Shown: positions 51,601 to 64,000, numbered from the stretch's first letter. The stretch: 64,000 nt of DNA from Parus major (GCF_001522545.3 NC_031799.1:31586580-31650579), one strand, 5' to 3'. Made by a program: numbers and translations. Notes: a model not told the origin generated them from the letters alone.

Positions 51601-54293
51601 GCCTCCTCCCACAACTTCCTTTTCCAGGCTGTCCTTATCCTGTTCTTAGATGGGCAGGGCTAGAAATCAGGATGAATATGGTTCCAGAAAACTATTCATA
51701 GATACTGCCTTGAAGACAGCCTTAAATCTTAGAAAGCGACGGAATTAGGAAATCCACCCATATTGTAAAAAACCCAGGTACAATCTAAACCTTTGTCAAA
51801 CATTCATAAAATTAATACCTGTACATCCAGCTGCATTCAGCTCCATAGAAACATCCTGCTTCTTTTTTCAAACACAATAATAGTCCTTGGTAAAATTCAA
51901 AGATGTGGGAGAAAGAAAAAAAAAAAAATATAGGACTTTCCTATATTTGCCAAGTATTCTCCCATCACAAGCAAACACTAAAAGCAACACATTGCTCAGC
52001 AATATTGAGCATTTGGCTTAAGCCTGCTTATCACAGTTAAGATTTGTTAATTGTTTCATAAGCCAAAACAAACACTGACCCCCCCCCACTCAGCACTCCT
52101 TTCACACTTTGTTAGCAGAAGTGCATTGATCGCTTCTATATTGTATTACATTCTCAGCATGGCAGTTTTAACTTTTCTGTTCTGCTTCTCTGGTCATTTC
52201 TACAAAACAAGTTTTGATTAAAAGCAAGTGGACACAAAGACATCAGACCTAGGCACAGAAATGTGTGGATCTGAAAACTGAAGAGATTAGTTATCATTGT
52301 TTAGACAGTTAAATACCAAAATGAAAAAGAGAGCAAGCTCTTCATAAATAAATTCTGTTAAAATTTACTATTCATGACAATGATAAGAAAATATTATGGT
52401 TTGGGTAATGTTTTCTACTATCTCCTTAGGTGCTTTAAAGAGGAAAGAAAAGGGAGTGGATTCTGTAAAGGTCCTAAGACCTCTTGTAAAAATGCTATTG
52501 AAGTGAGAACCCAGTAATTGGAATAAACACTTTGAAATTAGGCAGTCAGCATGACTGAAATGTTTTCGTAACATTTCCTCCAATTTCTAAGCCATTTCTT
52601 AGCTGTCTTGATGCTTCTGAAACAAAACCAAGATGCCTCTTTGATTCCCAGCAGTGGAAAAAAATGACTGAAGTAAATTACAGCTCTGCTAAATATTATG
52701 CCCATCTGCACAGCCATCACTTCCCTCATCACTTCAGTGACGTGTACACGGCTGGGCAAGAGGGCAGGGGTAGACAGAAAACTGTCACTATTATTCTTTA
52801 ACCTGGGTAGTAGCAGGCAAGGCAGTAGAACCTCACAGAATCTACCCAAAGAAAACCCTGGACTCACACTGATAAATACTGTATGAACACAAAGGAACCA
52901 CAATCTCTGGTCCTAACTAGGAAGACAGAAAACCTCAGTCAAGGAGCAAAACAGACATTATAAGTCTTCAGGAACATATGCAGCACTACTGTGTTGAATA
53001 CTGTTTGCTCTCTTGTGCTGGTTGTCTAGATCAGACTGGTTTTAATTTTTGTTTTTTGCTTTTAAATTTGTTGAGGTTTTTGCCATAAAACAGTGGCCAA
53101 CAGGATAAGAAATAGTGGTACAGCAATGGGAAGAAAAATGACATCACAAAAGAAAAAAGCAAGGATGGCATAAAAGTGAGAGGGAAATATGGAGAAAATC
53201 AATTAAAAGAAAAAAAAACTGAAAGGAAAAAATGAACACTGGAAGTCTGAGATAATAATGCCATTTTGGACAACCAGTAACAGACTTAAAAAAGCATCTC
53301 CATTTCACTGCAAAAACACAGAGGGATGTAATGGGCAGGGAAGTCAGCAGTCCCCTATCTGCATGGTTGAAAGCAAGCACCTCCATATAAAAATTGTTCC
53401 AAGCCTTCTCTGGATATGGAGATATGTCTTCTTCCTCATCCTCCTTTGTTCAGAAATACAAACATACCCTACTAATGCTCTAGAGAGATATTCACATGAA
53501 ATTATTTTTCCTCATCCAGTCAAACATATATATAACTTGGGATTTACGAGGGTTTCATTTGCTTGTTTGTACCATAAAGGGTAACACTGAAACTATTTAT
53601 TTTGCTAAAAATGTAAAGATTAGGATAGTATGTCATGAGGTAAACAGTCATTGAACACAAATGGGTTGTAATAACACTCCACAGCAACAGTAGTAACATT
53701 TTACTAGAACTAAGAACCAGAAGAAAAGTTGAAAGAAATACTACCACTAAATAGTGTAAATATTGTTGTCTATGATCTATCCAAGCATCACAGTAATTCT
53801 TAGCAAGGATCATGCTAAGATATTTTTCAAAATTCTCTTTAATAAAACTAGATGTGTCTATATTCAAAGACTTTTATGAACAGTTACTCAAAATGCTTCT
53901 GAACATCCTCTCTGTTTTTGTCTCCTTTGTGTTTACTTTCTGAGGACTGTTTTCTGCCACGAAGGTCTGCAGAAACAACAAAGTGAACTTTAAGTGGCAG
54001 TTTTCTAGGAACTACTTCCAAGAATGTAGAAATCTACAATTGCAGGGACCATTGAAGAAAAAATACTACATCACAAGGAAATGTTATTGTACAGAGGTTA
54101 TTTAGTTTCTGAAGTATAGCAGCTCTGTGCATACCATGAGGTGCCTTTTCCACACAAATCTGTTTAAGTTTCCCTATTTACACAGTCTAGATACATCACA
54201 AAGAAGATTCCTATGATTTCAGCCAAACAAATACCGAAGAAATAAGAAAAAAAAATGTATGTAAAAAGAGTAGTGGCCTTTATCACAAAGTGT

Positions 54294-55137
54294 CACAGAA
54301 TCACAGAATGGTTAGGACCTCTGGAGATCATTTAGTCTCACCCCCTTGCCAAGACAGAGTCATCTAGAAAAGGTGACACAGGAATGACTTCAGGTGGATT
54401 TTGAGTGTCTCCAGAGAGGGAGAGCCCACAACCTCCCCAGGCAGCTATTCCAGTGCTCTGCCACCCTCAGTGTAAAGAAATTCTGCCTCTTGTAGAGGTG
54501 GAACTTCTTGTGTTTCAGTTTATGGCCACTGCTCTTCATCTTGTTGCTGGGCACCACTGAAAAGAGTCTGTCACCATCCTCCTGACACCCACCTTTGGGA
54601 TGTTTCTGTGCATTGATGAGATCCCCTCTCAGTCTTCCCCAGACCAAACAGGCCCAGCTCCCAGAGTCTCTCCTCACAAGAGAGAAGCTCCAGACCCCTG
54701 ACCATCCTTGTGGCTCTCCACTGGACCCTCTCCAGCAGCTCCTTGTCTCTCTGGTGCTGAGGAGCCCAGAACTGGACACAGCACTCCAGGTGTGGCCTCA
54801 CTGGGGCTGAGCAGACGGGGAGAGTCACCTCCCTTGACCTGCTGGCCACACTCTGCACCCCAGGATACCACTGGCCCTCCTGGCCACAGGGGCACTGATG
54901 GCTCATGGACAAGTTGTGATCCACCAGGAGTCCCAGGTCCTTCTCTACAGAGCTGCTCTGCAGGAGGTCAGCCCCAGCCTGTGCTGGCACTTGGGGCTGT
55001 TCCTCCCCAGGAGCAGGACCTGACACTTGCCCTTGTTGAGCCTCATTAGGTTTCTCTCTGCCCAACCCTCCAGCAGATCAAGGTCCCAGGGAATGGCAGC
55101 AGAGTGGATCAGCCACTGCCCCCAGTTTAGTGCCACC
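54294..55137 (-). mobile_element. CR1 LINE fragment with C-terminal reverse transcriptase remnant, sense on minus strand
   Basis: The longest CR1 copy here, about 845 bases. On the plus strand it opens with two CACAGAAT octamers (54294-54309), the reversed CR1 tail. On the minus strand it translates to the C-terminal part of CR1 ORF2: VRPHLECCVQFWAPQ, ELLERVQWRATRMVRGLELL and FFTLRVAEHWNS are clear landmarks. The coding remnant is spread over at least three frames (breaks near 54990, 54780 and 54600), and the endonuclease and catalytic reverse transcriptase domains are missing, so it cannot move. Its GC content is much higher than the surrounding intron, consistent with a relatively young insertion. 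The right edge, near GTTTAGTGCCACC, is a 5' truncation. Confidence 0.96.
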
Positions 55138-58100
55138 ATGAAACTTTTCACAATTGCCCTATATATCCATAACATTGAAATGCTGATACATCTTCCAAAG
55201 ACTGTGTGACTTCCTCTAATGATGCAATGATCAGTGTAAAATTTTAGAGAATTCTGACCTGTCCGAAGTACTATTAGATTTTTTTTGTGTTTTATTTGTT
55301 TTTGCAAGTTGAGTAGTTCAGGCCAATAGAATTACCATAAGCAGGCACAAGATGGTTGTGAATACAGAATGAGGACCCTTACATTTACAGAGACAGACAA
55401 CAGCTGATCCAATTTTAAGATCTCCTGGCACAATGAGCTCCCAATTTCAAACAGTAGTCTGGAGAGCTAAAGAGAGGGACTATTTATTGAAAGACTTGAA
55501 CCTAGTTCCCAGGTCTCAGCTTTCTTGTTCAGGTAAAGGTCCCATTGTTACAATTGGGATCTGCAACACAGGGTTTGTCACAGAGCTTCAGAATCTACCT
55601 TATTTATTTAGATCTGAAAACTATCCTTACCCTTCATATACCCTGCGTCGTTGTACTATAAACCAAACTGGAATATAAAACATGCAATGACGTCAAAATT
55701 GGAAGGTGTCTTAAATCCAAAACAGAAATTATATGCATGGATTAGTTGTAAAAAATGGAGTTTACTTCTTGACCATTTTTAAAGGGGTAAATAGGATATT
55801 AATGAGGCATCTCCTTTGATTTATATGAAGCATATGGATCCACAGTGTAAAAATCCCTGGCAAAGACCCCTATACATTCTGTCATTGCTCTAATGTTTAG
55901 CCTTTTCATGCAAAATACTGTTAAAAAATTCTGTAAAGGGTGTTTTCAGAGCTTTGCCTTCTAGACTGTGTCACCAAGGTTTTTTTATGCATAAACTTCT
56001 GAACTTCTTCCTTTATGGTAAAAAAAATTAAAATCTACCTGTGAGTTCTGAACTATATGCTAATCTCTAAACTGTCCTTAAGCCACAAAAGTAGTTTTCC
56101 AACAGTAGGCCGATTCCAAAAACTCTCAAGGACCTCTTAAACTAATGTATGACAGAAGATTAATTTATCTTTTTATTTAAAAATTAAATTTAAATTTTGA
56201 ATTTAAAGTTGGGTTTAAAATTGTATGGTGTAAGCAAATCAAGTCTATAGAGAAACATTTATGCATAAGTTTTGAAATCTATTAACTCCACTAAAGTTTT
56301 CTTTTATTGCCATTTTGATATAATTAAGATTTGATAACAGATCTTTGACAGCAAAGTTAGAGATCGAGAAAAGCAAAAAATTTATTTAAAAATATGGTGT
56401 TACTTAATAACTCCAACTGGACAGAAAGATAGTTAACAACAAAGAATTAACAGGAACAAGTGCAGCAAGAGGCTAGCCAATTTGTTTTTGTCTTTCCTCC
56501 TTCACATACAATTTTTCTACTTCCTTTCACTGGCATTTTCCATATGTGAAAATAAATACCTGGTATGTAGTATTTGATATGTATGTAGTATATGATAAAT
56601 GTAGCTCCTATTGTCAGAGGTTTGTTGTTAAGGAATTTCTCCCATGCACTGCATGAGTACTCATTTGCTCAAAATTATTATGCCTGCAAACAGCCAGTAC
56701 AAAACCAAATCCTGACTTCTTATATTTCTACAGAACTTCCTGCTATCTTACTACACAAATCTGGATGAAGCAGAAACCTGTAGAAAATGCACCCATGTAG
56801 AAGTGTTCACCAGCCATATTGTGAAAAAAAATAATAGAAACTAATTATTTTTCATTGTTTTTTCTCCTTTTATTAATTCTTTTTTTTTTTTTTTCCCTTG
56901 TCTTATGAACGTTTTAAATATGAATTGCTTGACTCCATATATTTCAACATATGTCTTGAGGACCTTTGGCAAATTTTGTCAAATATAACAAAAAAACTTA
57001 ATCTATTTTATAATTCTGTCAAAGTTGAAACCCTTCCTTATATCCTCTCTCATTTCCCCATACCTGAAAGATTTTATACGATGTCTTACACAGTTTTGTG
57101 ATAGCACTGCATTTCTATCCTGTTTAATATAGTATTCAAAAATGAGGAAAAACAAAAACCCTCACAAAACAAGGGAAAGCCTTTTAAAACTTCTATGTTT
57201 CTAGCCTTTAGTTAAAATTGAGCCACTTGGTCCATGAGCTTAGTAGTGTTTTCAGTTTTCAGGGAGATTATAACTGGTAGCTCATTACACTGTTTTTGAC
57301 GTTAATTTACTGAAAAGGGTGATATATTTATAATACAGCTTGTAATGCTATTAAATGGCTCATCAATCTGTTTTATTCATGTAAAGTCCACATAAGGCCA
57401 CTGGTCTGTTACTGGCAATAAACCTTTGGTGCATTTTCAAAAGACCTGCATATTGCATAGTGATTTATAGACCTTGTTCTGACACCATACTAACAAGGGA
57501 AGCTATAACCCAGTTGACAGTACTGAAAGGCATATGTACATCCTGTGACTGTGACATACACAAAGAGAAGAATGCCTTGTTCTTAAGCATAGCATGGGTT
57601 TCAGAAGACCTGGCAACATCCAGTGCACTACCATTTTTAGATTTGCATCACTGCTCTTCCAGAAAAATTAAATATACTACCTGCTCCTTTTATGTCGATG
57701 TTGTAATATTTGAGTTATATGCTGTTCTTACTGCATACCCATTCTGTGAATCCATATCACCATAAGGAAAATTTTTATCCAGGAATCATTTACATCTCTG
57801 AATACTAATCCCCACACAATATTTTGTCATGGAATAATAAAAAGAACCCATAGGTTTTTAATTAACTTTTTCTTCAACCTGGAAATAGGTTGAAAATAAT
57901 AAAATCAAAAGATTCTATAGCCACAGAAAATTACAAATAATTTTATTTGATTTTTTTGTTGCAGTGAAAACAGATTTTTTTAAATGTTAGTTTTGAATAT
58001 GGAAAAATAGATTTAATTACAGTAGTACTGGAGAGGGCATAAGGAATAGAAAAGGTGTCACTCCAGTTTAATTATGCTCTTTATAACAAATAGAAACAGT

Positions 58101-58567
58101 TTAAAGAGCGAAAAGCATAGGTTTGGCTTCAATATTTATTCATATTCAATATTAATCATCTTCCCGATGACAGGAAGTCATTTAGTATAGAAGAATTCTC
58201 AAAAATTTCCTTTTAGATTGGATGGTTTTCAAAATGCTACAAAAAACATTGAAATTACACAGTCTGCAAGACAACTAAGTTCTGTTTCCCTACTTCTCTC
58301 AAAAACCTAGGCAATTAGATAAATTTCAACCAATTTCCAAGTGTTTGCAATGCCCTTCTTTGCAGTAACTGAGTGAAAAAAGGGAAAATAATTATAAATG
58401 GGTAAATAATTACAAAAATGCAAAAGCACCTATAAAAAGCACAAAGCAAATAATAACAAAAGAAAACTACCTTCTAACAGTGTATTTTCATTACTGCAAT
58501 TACTAGCATTTGACAGACCAATGAAATATCTCCAGTAATGATGAAGCCCTATGTCTCTTCAAAGCAA

Positions 58568-58619
58568 GGGGGAGTTTTTGTGTGTAAGTAACAGGGGGAG
58601 GTTTTGTGTGTAAGTAACA
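58568..58619. repeat. 2 x 26-bp tandem duplication, one mismatch
   Basis: Copies at 58568-58593 and 58594-58619 each begin GGGGGAG and end GTGTGTAAGTAACA; they differ at one base (T or G after GGGGGAG). Recent slippage is likely. Confidence 0.96.
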
Positions 58620-59983
58620 CATTTTTTGGATGAAGAGCTATATTAATATGGTAGTATGCTTACAAAATGTCAGATAACATTTCCCAAAATCTGGGGGGGG
58701 TTCAGTAAAGTGTTCAACATTGTATGAGTTTTCAAAACTGACAAGTTTCAAAAGTTATTCTCTTTAGCAGGACTTAAAGTTGTAATATGCTGTGATCCTT
58801 AAGGGACTTCTATTACCAATCTGCTTCATCTTTTTCAACATGACAAAAATACTCTAACTTGGTAGTACAGTGCTTCCATATCACATAATATAGTTAAGTG
58901 ACAGACTTCAGCAGAAAACATAGATTTAGATAGTTTATAATACAAAGATGAATGAACTGAAGAGTGTTGGATCAACACTCTTCCTTGGAAATCTGTAAAA
59001 AATATGGAATGCACTTTCAAGTTAAAAAAATAAATAACAGCCATAATGAAAATAAGCAACTCTTATAGAGCAAAGCAATTCTCTAATAGCCCATCACTAC
59101 AAGCTCTGTACACTCCTTTCTTCATTTATTGTTTTGGATTTTCTTTATCTGTTAACTACATTAAATCTCTGGTTTAAGAAAAGCACAAGTAAAGTATTGA
59201 AGTAAATTTAAGTAAAATGTTCTTACACAGCACTTTTCTCTCTGTTCTATAAAGTACCTTAAATATAGATAAGCAAATACTGCTCAAGTTATTAAATAGT
59301 CCGAGGACCAACTGCATTGTGTTTTAAGGTGGGATTTTAAATAAAAATAGGATTAACTAAGATATCTATGGTGAGTTTTATACTCTATATGCTACAATAG
59401 CAAAAAATCATTCACCAAAAGATGATGCAACCTGGTGATGTGGAACGACAGAACATGGAGCTATATTAAAATTTGGATGAAGAAGATAACTACAGATAGA
59501 TTAAGGCTTTACAGAACTTCTCTACTTTCACAGATATCAAACCACATACACTTGTTGGAGTCAAATTTTTTAGTCGTTAACCTTTTAAATAGGGACACTA
59601 TTCCTTAATAGTGATTTCTGCTCATCATGGAATCAATGAGGGTGTTTTGGGATGGGAAGGGGACATGAAAAGATATTTAAGAGGAGGGAAATAATACCAG
59701 TAAAACAGTGAAGCCTTGAAAAAGACACCACAGAACTCTACTGCACTGAAATATATAAGAATATTCAAAAGAATGTTTGAAGTCAACTCAAATATTTCCC
59801 ATAAGTACGGTCATGTTTTTATATGTACAATATGTCTGGGTCATTTTACTATACTAACACAAACAATTACAATTGTATTAAAATATTTCTGCTTGTGATT
59901 AACGCAAAGTAAGCTTGTTTCTCACTCTTCACACCAGGCCCATAAAAAACAATGCCAGTGCTTTTTCTTTGTGAGAAGTAGAA

Positions 59984-60055
59984 GTTATTATTGTTGTTGT
60001 TGTTGTTATTAGTTGTTATTATTATTGTTATTGTTACTATCATTGTTATTATTTT
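59984..60055. repeat. (TTG/TTA)n trinucleotide microsatellite, degenerate
   Basis: Starts with six or more TTG units and grades into a mix of TTA and TTG units with two interruptions. Confidence 0.92.
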
Positions 60056-60149
60056 CAGTAGACAGTTCTTGAATTCCTGAATGACTAAGTAGAATTAATG
60101 TTTCTTGAATGTTGAAAAAGTGGAAAAATATCAAATTCTCTGTCACAGG

Positions 60150-60650
60150 GAATGTGGTGCAGAACTGCTACCGTAGACCTCTGGAGGGTGAGACGGGAGC
60201 TGTTTCGGCAGGCTTGGGTTTCTCTCTGTTTATGTGAAACGGACATTGGCATATCTTGCCTGGACTTTTCCTGTGGGGTTCATATGGTAGGCAGGGTGGG
60301 GAATAGTTGTCTGAGCCATACCAAGGTCAGCCTGCTAGAGCTGACAGTTTCTGTCTCTGTACAAAGAAAAGAATCAATACTTTTGGACTACGGCTGTGCC
60401 CTCAGTGTAAAACAACAAACATGCAGCGTCTGACATGTTTCTAGGTGATTTGTGGCAGAACCTCTTGTCTGATCTGTATCCAGGAGCTGCTGTGTTACTG
60501 CTCTGTGCTTTTCTTCTCTCTCTCGCCCCCCCAGCTCTGTGATGTCTAATACTTTACTCAGGTACAGAGGCGTGTGTTCTACCCTACAGCTACTTGTCAC
60601 TCAATAAATCACACCTACAAGCACAGTCTGCACATAGTGATCTGGGCTTT
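60150..60650. other. GC-richer anonymous block, possible degraded LTR
   Basis: About 500 bases stand out from the AT-rich flanks, with scattered CpG (for example ACCGTAGACC, GAGACGGGAG, TTTCGGCAGG) and an AATAAA near 60604. The composition and the AATAAA would fit an old solo LTR, but no paired LTR, primer-binding site, convincing TG...CA ends or target-site duplication could be fixed. A 93-codon frame on plus (60152-60433) has no recognisable domain. It may equally be single-copy regulatory DNA. Confidence 0.3.
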
Positions 60651-63600
60651 AACAAAGGATCAGAGGGACAAAGTGCAGGCAAGATACTGTAATTATAACA
60701 AAAATAAAACATTCAGGGGGTTGTAGCAAAGGCACGGGCTCCCAGGCACTAATAAAATGTTATTAGAATTGCAGTTTTGTTTCAGTCCTTCAGGTTTTAT
60801 TTTTAACAAATTTTCCATCTAGATTCTTTTGGTTCATCGTCCTTCCAAGCTAAAACACAAAGTCTGGTGAGATGACCTATTTTTTTATATATATATATTT
60901 TTTTTTTAAATTTTGGTGTTTCTTTGTTTTTTTTGGGTTGGGGATTTTTCCCCCTTTTTCCTGGATAAAAGAATAACCCTGTATTTTATACTGTGGGTCA
61001 CTCTCACCTACAGTCAGTGCCAGTATTAATTCCTTGATTTCTGTACGTGAAGTTTCGGGCCAGTTCTGTTAAAACAGAACTATAAATATGACCCAAAAGC
61101 AAAACCAGCAGTAACAAAATGGTTGCCTGAACATAATTTGAACCAAATTAATTGGACAGTCTTGAATCAATCAAAGTTTATGCAGTGTGCATTTTTTTTG
61201 TCTGACAGCATAATTTGTGTAGAAACATTTCCTCAGTAAAGTTTAACATATATCACACAGGTATATTTGCCTTGGACAAAGTTTTACACCAGGCTTGTTC
61301 TTGCAGGTACACTACTTCTCAGTAGTTAACCTCTTAGCCAACTCAGGCACAAGTGCAATGGACATTTTTTACCCATTCTGAGTATATTAAATGCAACAAT
61401 TCATGTTAATTTAGCCATTTCAGTCAAACCAAACACCTTGTAATGCAGGGTGAGTAACACCACCACGGAGATTTCATGAAAAGAACAGCGGTTAGAGGAG
61501 CTCCAACCAACAGGACGTATTTCCTCACCCACATAATGCAAAAGCAGAGAATCAATAATCACGATTTAACAACAGTTAGCCACCAGTGATCGTGTGAGTG
61601 ATTGAAATGTGTCTGCATGCAAACTTCATTTTAGATTGGCTGGGTCGCAAGATCAAAGCCTCTATGCTGGATTTAGTGCTGGGGGATGAGATCTGATTGG
61701 GATGAAGCACAGGATAAGGGGGAAGGAAAGACAGTAGAGGATTAGGCAAACTCTGTAGCAAATGCTTTTAATTCGTACTGGTTTTGGAGAAGTGAGATCA
61801 CCACATCTGTTCTATGCATTGCTCACCTTGGCACTTTCCCACCATTCTGAACAGTGGCAAGCTTCCACATACATCCTTTTGCTGTTCCTCATTAAATCAG
61901 CATCTCACTATTCATGGAAAGAACAACCAGCTTTGCTTGCATATTTTAATGAACAAAGACTTATTTAAGCACAGTCATTACAAATGAAAGTCATGTTGAT
62001 GAGCTTGCAAAGGGTCAGCACTTTCTGACTGGGAACAACTGACCTTCTGCCCATACCATACTTGCTGATTTCTCCCACTGAGGAAAGCAAAGGACTATCA
62101 CTCTTGCTTGCCCACACACAACAGAAATGATGTCACTGTCCCAAAACACCAATATTTTCTTGAAGCACCTACTATTACTGACCTGAAGACCACCCCTGAA
62201 TAAACAGAGGGAAAAAAAAACCAACAAAAAAACACTAACCACTCCACAGAAAACAATGTTAGAAAGTTAACAACAGTCCTAAATCTGCTGAACATTTACT
62301 GCTGGCCTGAATAACTCCAGATGGTCCAAGGAGAATATCACTTTTTGATCCTTTAACTTAATACTCAAAACCACAATTAGAGCCCTGAATGTCAAACTCC
62401 TAATGATTCCCTTACTCTTCAGAATTCTGGCTAACTAGCTACACACTGTGACCCTTTCAACAACGGATCCAATTCTTTCCTCAAGCTTTGTGAATCTGTA
62501 CACAATTGGAGCTGTCTACTGGGAAACAACTGCATTTGCCATATGGTTGTCCTCCAAATAAACAAATAAAAATGATCCAAAACAAGAATTCTCACATTCT
62601 TTTTCTTTAGTTATCATAAAGTCCCATGGAAGTCATAAGCATGATACTTACATGAATATACAAAAATAGCCCACATGATGTTTTTCATTGAAGTAGATGG
62701 AACACACAGATTGCCAATTAAAGTCCAGCAAAGGACTTTTCTCTCTTGGTCTTCCTAACTATCATTGTATTGCTTTTGATTTTCAGAAAGCAAACACCAC
62801 CAAAAGTGAAGACGGTTTTCCATGATTTGCCCAAACCATTCATGGTCTTCCTGGGAATTACAGTTTACAGACTGAGATGACTAATTCTTCTGCCATGTTT
62901 AAAGTCATTCATAGCAATGCAGCACAATCAAAATTCAGCTCAAGGGGAATGTGAGGGTGTAGAAACTGGCAGCAGAAATGCATATCACACAATGTGCAAT
63001 AAAACTACGGCAGCACTTTCTACAGCATCTCTAGATTTCCAGAGGCTTTATACTGGCTTTTCAAAATCTGCCATACAACATGTATGCTGCAAATTCAACT
63101 CACATTTCATACAGCAGCAGGCTTTCATGATTTGCAGAAAACACATGCATAAGCACATGCTTTAAATCCAAGCAGGCTTTAATCTGTAATCCTTTCTCAT
63201 GCATGTTGGTTTTCCACAGCATTGTTGTTCTTCTACAATTAGCACCTGTGATATCTAGTAGATCGTAAGCCAAAACATAACATCACAGATAACTGTAAAT
63301 TTGTTAAAAAAATAAAGAAAAACTGTCTGAATCCAGCCTTACTTTCACATTTTATATTGAAATTGAACAATAAATTTGGAATACACAATTTTAATACAGG
63401 TTATTCTGATGTCATATATTTGGCAAATCTGCTATGGTGTTTTTCTTTTTTTACTTTGTTTTTATATATCCTGGCCTCAATACTGTGAAGTTTTAAAAAC
63501 ATATTTAACATTATACACTTAGATAACAGTACAGATCTCAAGGCTTTATGCATTCTTATTATCAGTATTTGTCTGTGCTAAGGACCTTATTCTTCTGTAT

Positions 63601-64000
63601 GAGTAATGCTTCATAGAAACACAAATATACGGGTCTACTTTTAATATGTGGAAATCTTAATTACTATAGATTTATTTGTATCACTTGGTAACCTCATAAT
63701 GACTATGGATTTCACTTCACTTTATTTTCTTCTTCAGGGATATATTATTCCACTTTTTAGAATCAGGAGATTCACATTTCTTTTACATATTCATTTTGCT
63801 TTAATTGGATTCTAATTTATTTAATTTCATTTTAAGTTATATATTATCTCACTGTAGTGTTCTTGGACACTTGCATCAGGAGATGTACTTTTGCTCTTGG
63901 GTTCTGATTTTTACATGTTACTCTAATTTTTACCTCATCTTAAATTTTCTGCTTTCTTTCCTTCTAGTGATTTTGGCATCCCCTTGATCTGACTTAGGTC

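Larger units (their letters stand above)
44521..54293. other. Intronic AT-rich DNA, mostly single-copy
   Basis: No transposon was recognised. It holds a normal-complexity block at 45540-45860, a perfect hairpin at 50059-50082, a TA/GT microsatellite at 51548-51600 and a C8 run near 52080. Open frames up to 121 codons (52538-52903 minus) have no recognisable domain and overlap a frame on the opposite strand. Confidence 0.55.
2898..64000 (-). other. BNC2: Very large BNC2 intron upstream of the exon (partial, over 61 kb)
   Basis: Everything to the right of the exon is interpreted as the intron preceding it in transcription order, because no other coding exon was recognised and BNC2 is known for very long 5' introns and many alternative 5' exons. 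I looked for the expected preceding exon (ending Met-Ser-Gln-Gln before the splice) and did not find it. Non-coding alternative first exons could be hidden here; a sequence-only reading cannot exclude them. The content is repeats plus AT-rich single-copy DNA, broken down in the entries below. Confidence 0.7.
55138..64000. other. Intronic DNA to the window end
   Basis: This segment contains AT-palindromic sequence near 56180-56222, T15 near 56880, a two-copy 26-bp tandem at 58568-58619, a trinucleotide tract at 59984-60055, a locally GC-richer block at 60150-60650 and a normal-complexity block at 60660-61780. No BNC2 exon or other gene was recognised up to position 64000. Confidence 0.55.

Noticed and set aside
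52538..52903. 121-codon minus frame
   Set aside because: No recognisable domain; another frame on the plus strand overlaps it; no exon-type boundaries were seen.
54571..55065. 164-codon open frame on the minus strand
   Set aside because: It is part of the degraded CR1 reverse transcriptase region and crosses frames; reported as a transposon fragment, not a host gene.
57905..57930. GATTCTATAG as a CR1 tail
   Set aside because: A single imperfect octamer with no CR1 body on either side.
62885..62910. Possible match to the preceding BNC2 exon (TCTGCCATGTTTAAAG)
   Set aside because: Only a few bases resemble the expected reverse complement; flanking codons and splice sites do not fit.

Overview
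This window is vertebrate, almost certainly avian, nuclear DNA. It is AT-rich, contains no bacterial-type gene organisation, carries five 3'-end fragments of CR1 (chicken repeat 1) LINEs in both orientations, and is dotted with microsatellites (CA, TA, CATCTA) and homopolymer runs. CR1 copies ending in the characteristic ATTCTATG octamer are the main transposon class of bird genomes.

Only one piece of real protein-coding sequence was found: a 103-bp internal exon on the minus strand at 2795-2897. It has a good 3' splice site, a polypyrimidine tract, a branch-point-like motif and a consensus 5' splice site. Its 34 codons give the Cys-rich N-terminal basonuclin segment ending [11 protein letters not shown], and the whole peptide matches basonuclin-2 (BNC2) better than basonuclin-1. 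BNC2 is a nuclear zinc-finger protein implicated in pigment cells, skin, craniofacial mesenchyme and germ cells. BNC2 is Z-linked in chicken, so a Z-chromosome origin is likely, but this rests on synteny knowledge and is not visible in the window.

Layout (transcription runs right to left): 1-2794 is the start of the intron downstream of the exon; 2795-2897 is the exon; 2898-64000 is more than 61 kb of the preceding intron, with no further exon that I could recognise. That intron holds CR1 fragments at 10.2-10.8 kb (+), 15.8-15.9 kb (-), 29.3-29.9 kb (+), 44.4-44.5 kb (-) and 54.3-55.1 kb (-). It also holds TA repeats at 12.2, 19.3, 38.2 and 51.5 kb, a CA repeat at 21.9 kb, a GT repeat at 24.3 kb, a CATCTA hexamer repeat at 17.2 kb, purine-only tracts at 35.0 and 35.9 kb, two predicted G-quadruplex tracts (34.25 and 40.18 kb), and several long perfect inverted repeats. 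A few non-repetitive stretches rich in homeodomain-type ATTA motifs (for example 4.67-4.71, 5.29-5.42, 36.2, 45.5-45.9, 57.2-57.5 and 60.7-61.8 kb) are the best candidates for intronic enhancers, but conservation cannot be judged from one sequence.

I found no tRNA, rRNA, CRISPR, operon or novel defence or biosynthetic system. The long open reading frames are CR1 remnants, simple-repeat artefacts or chance frames.
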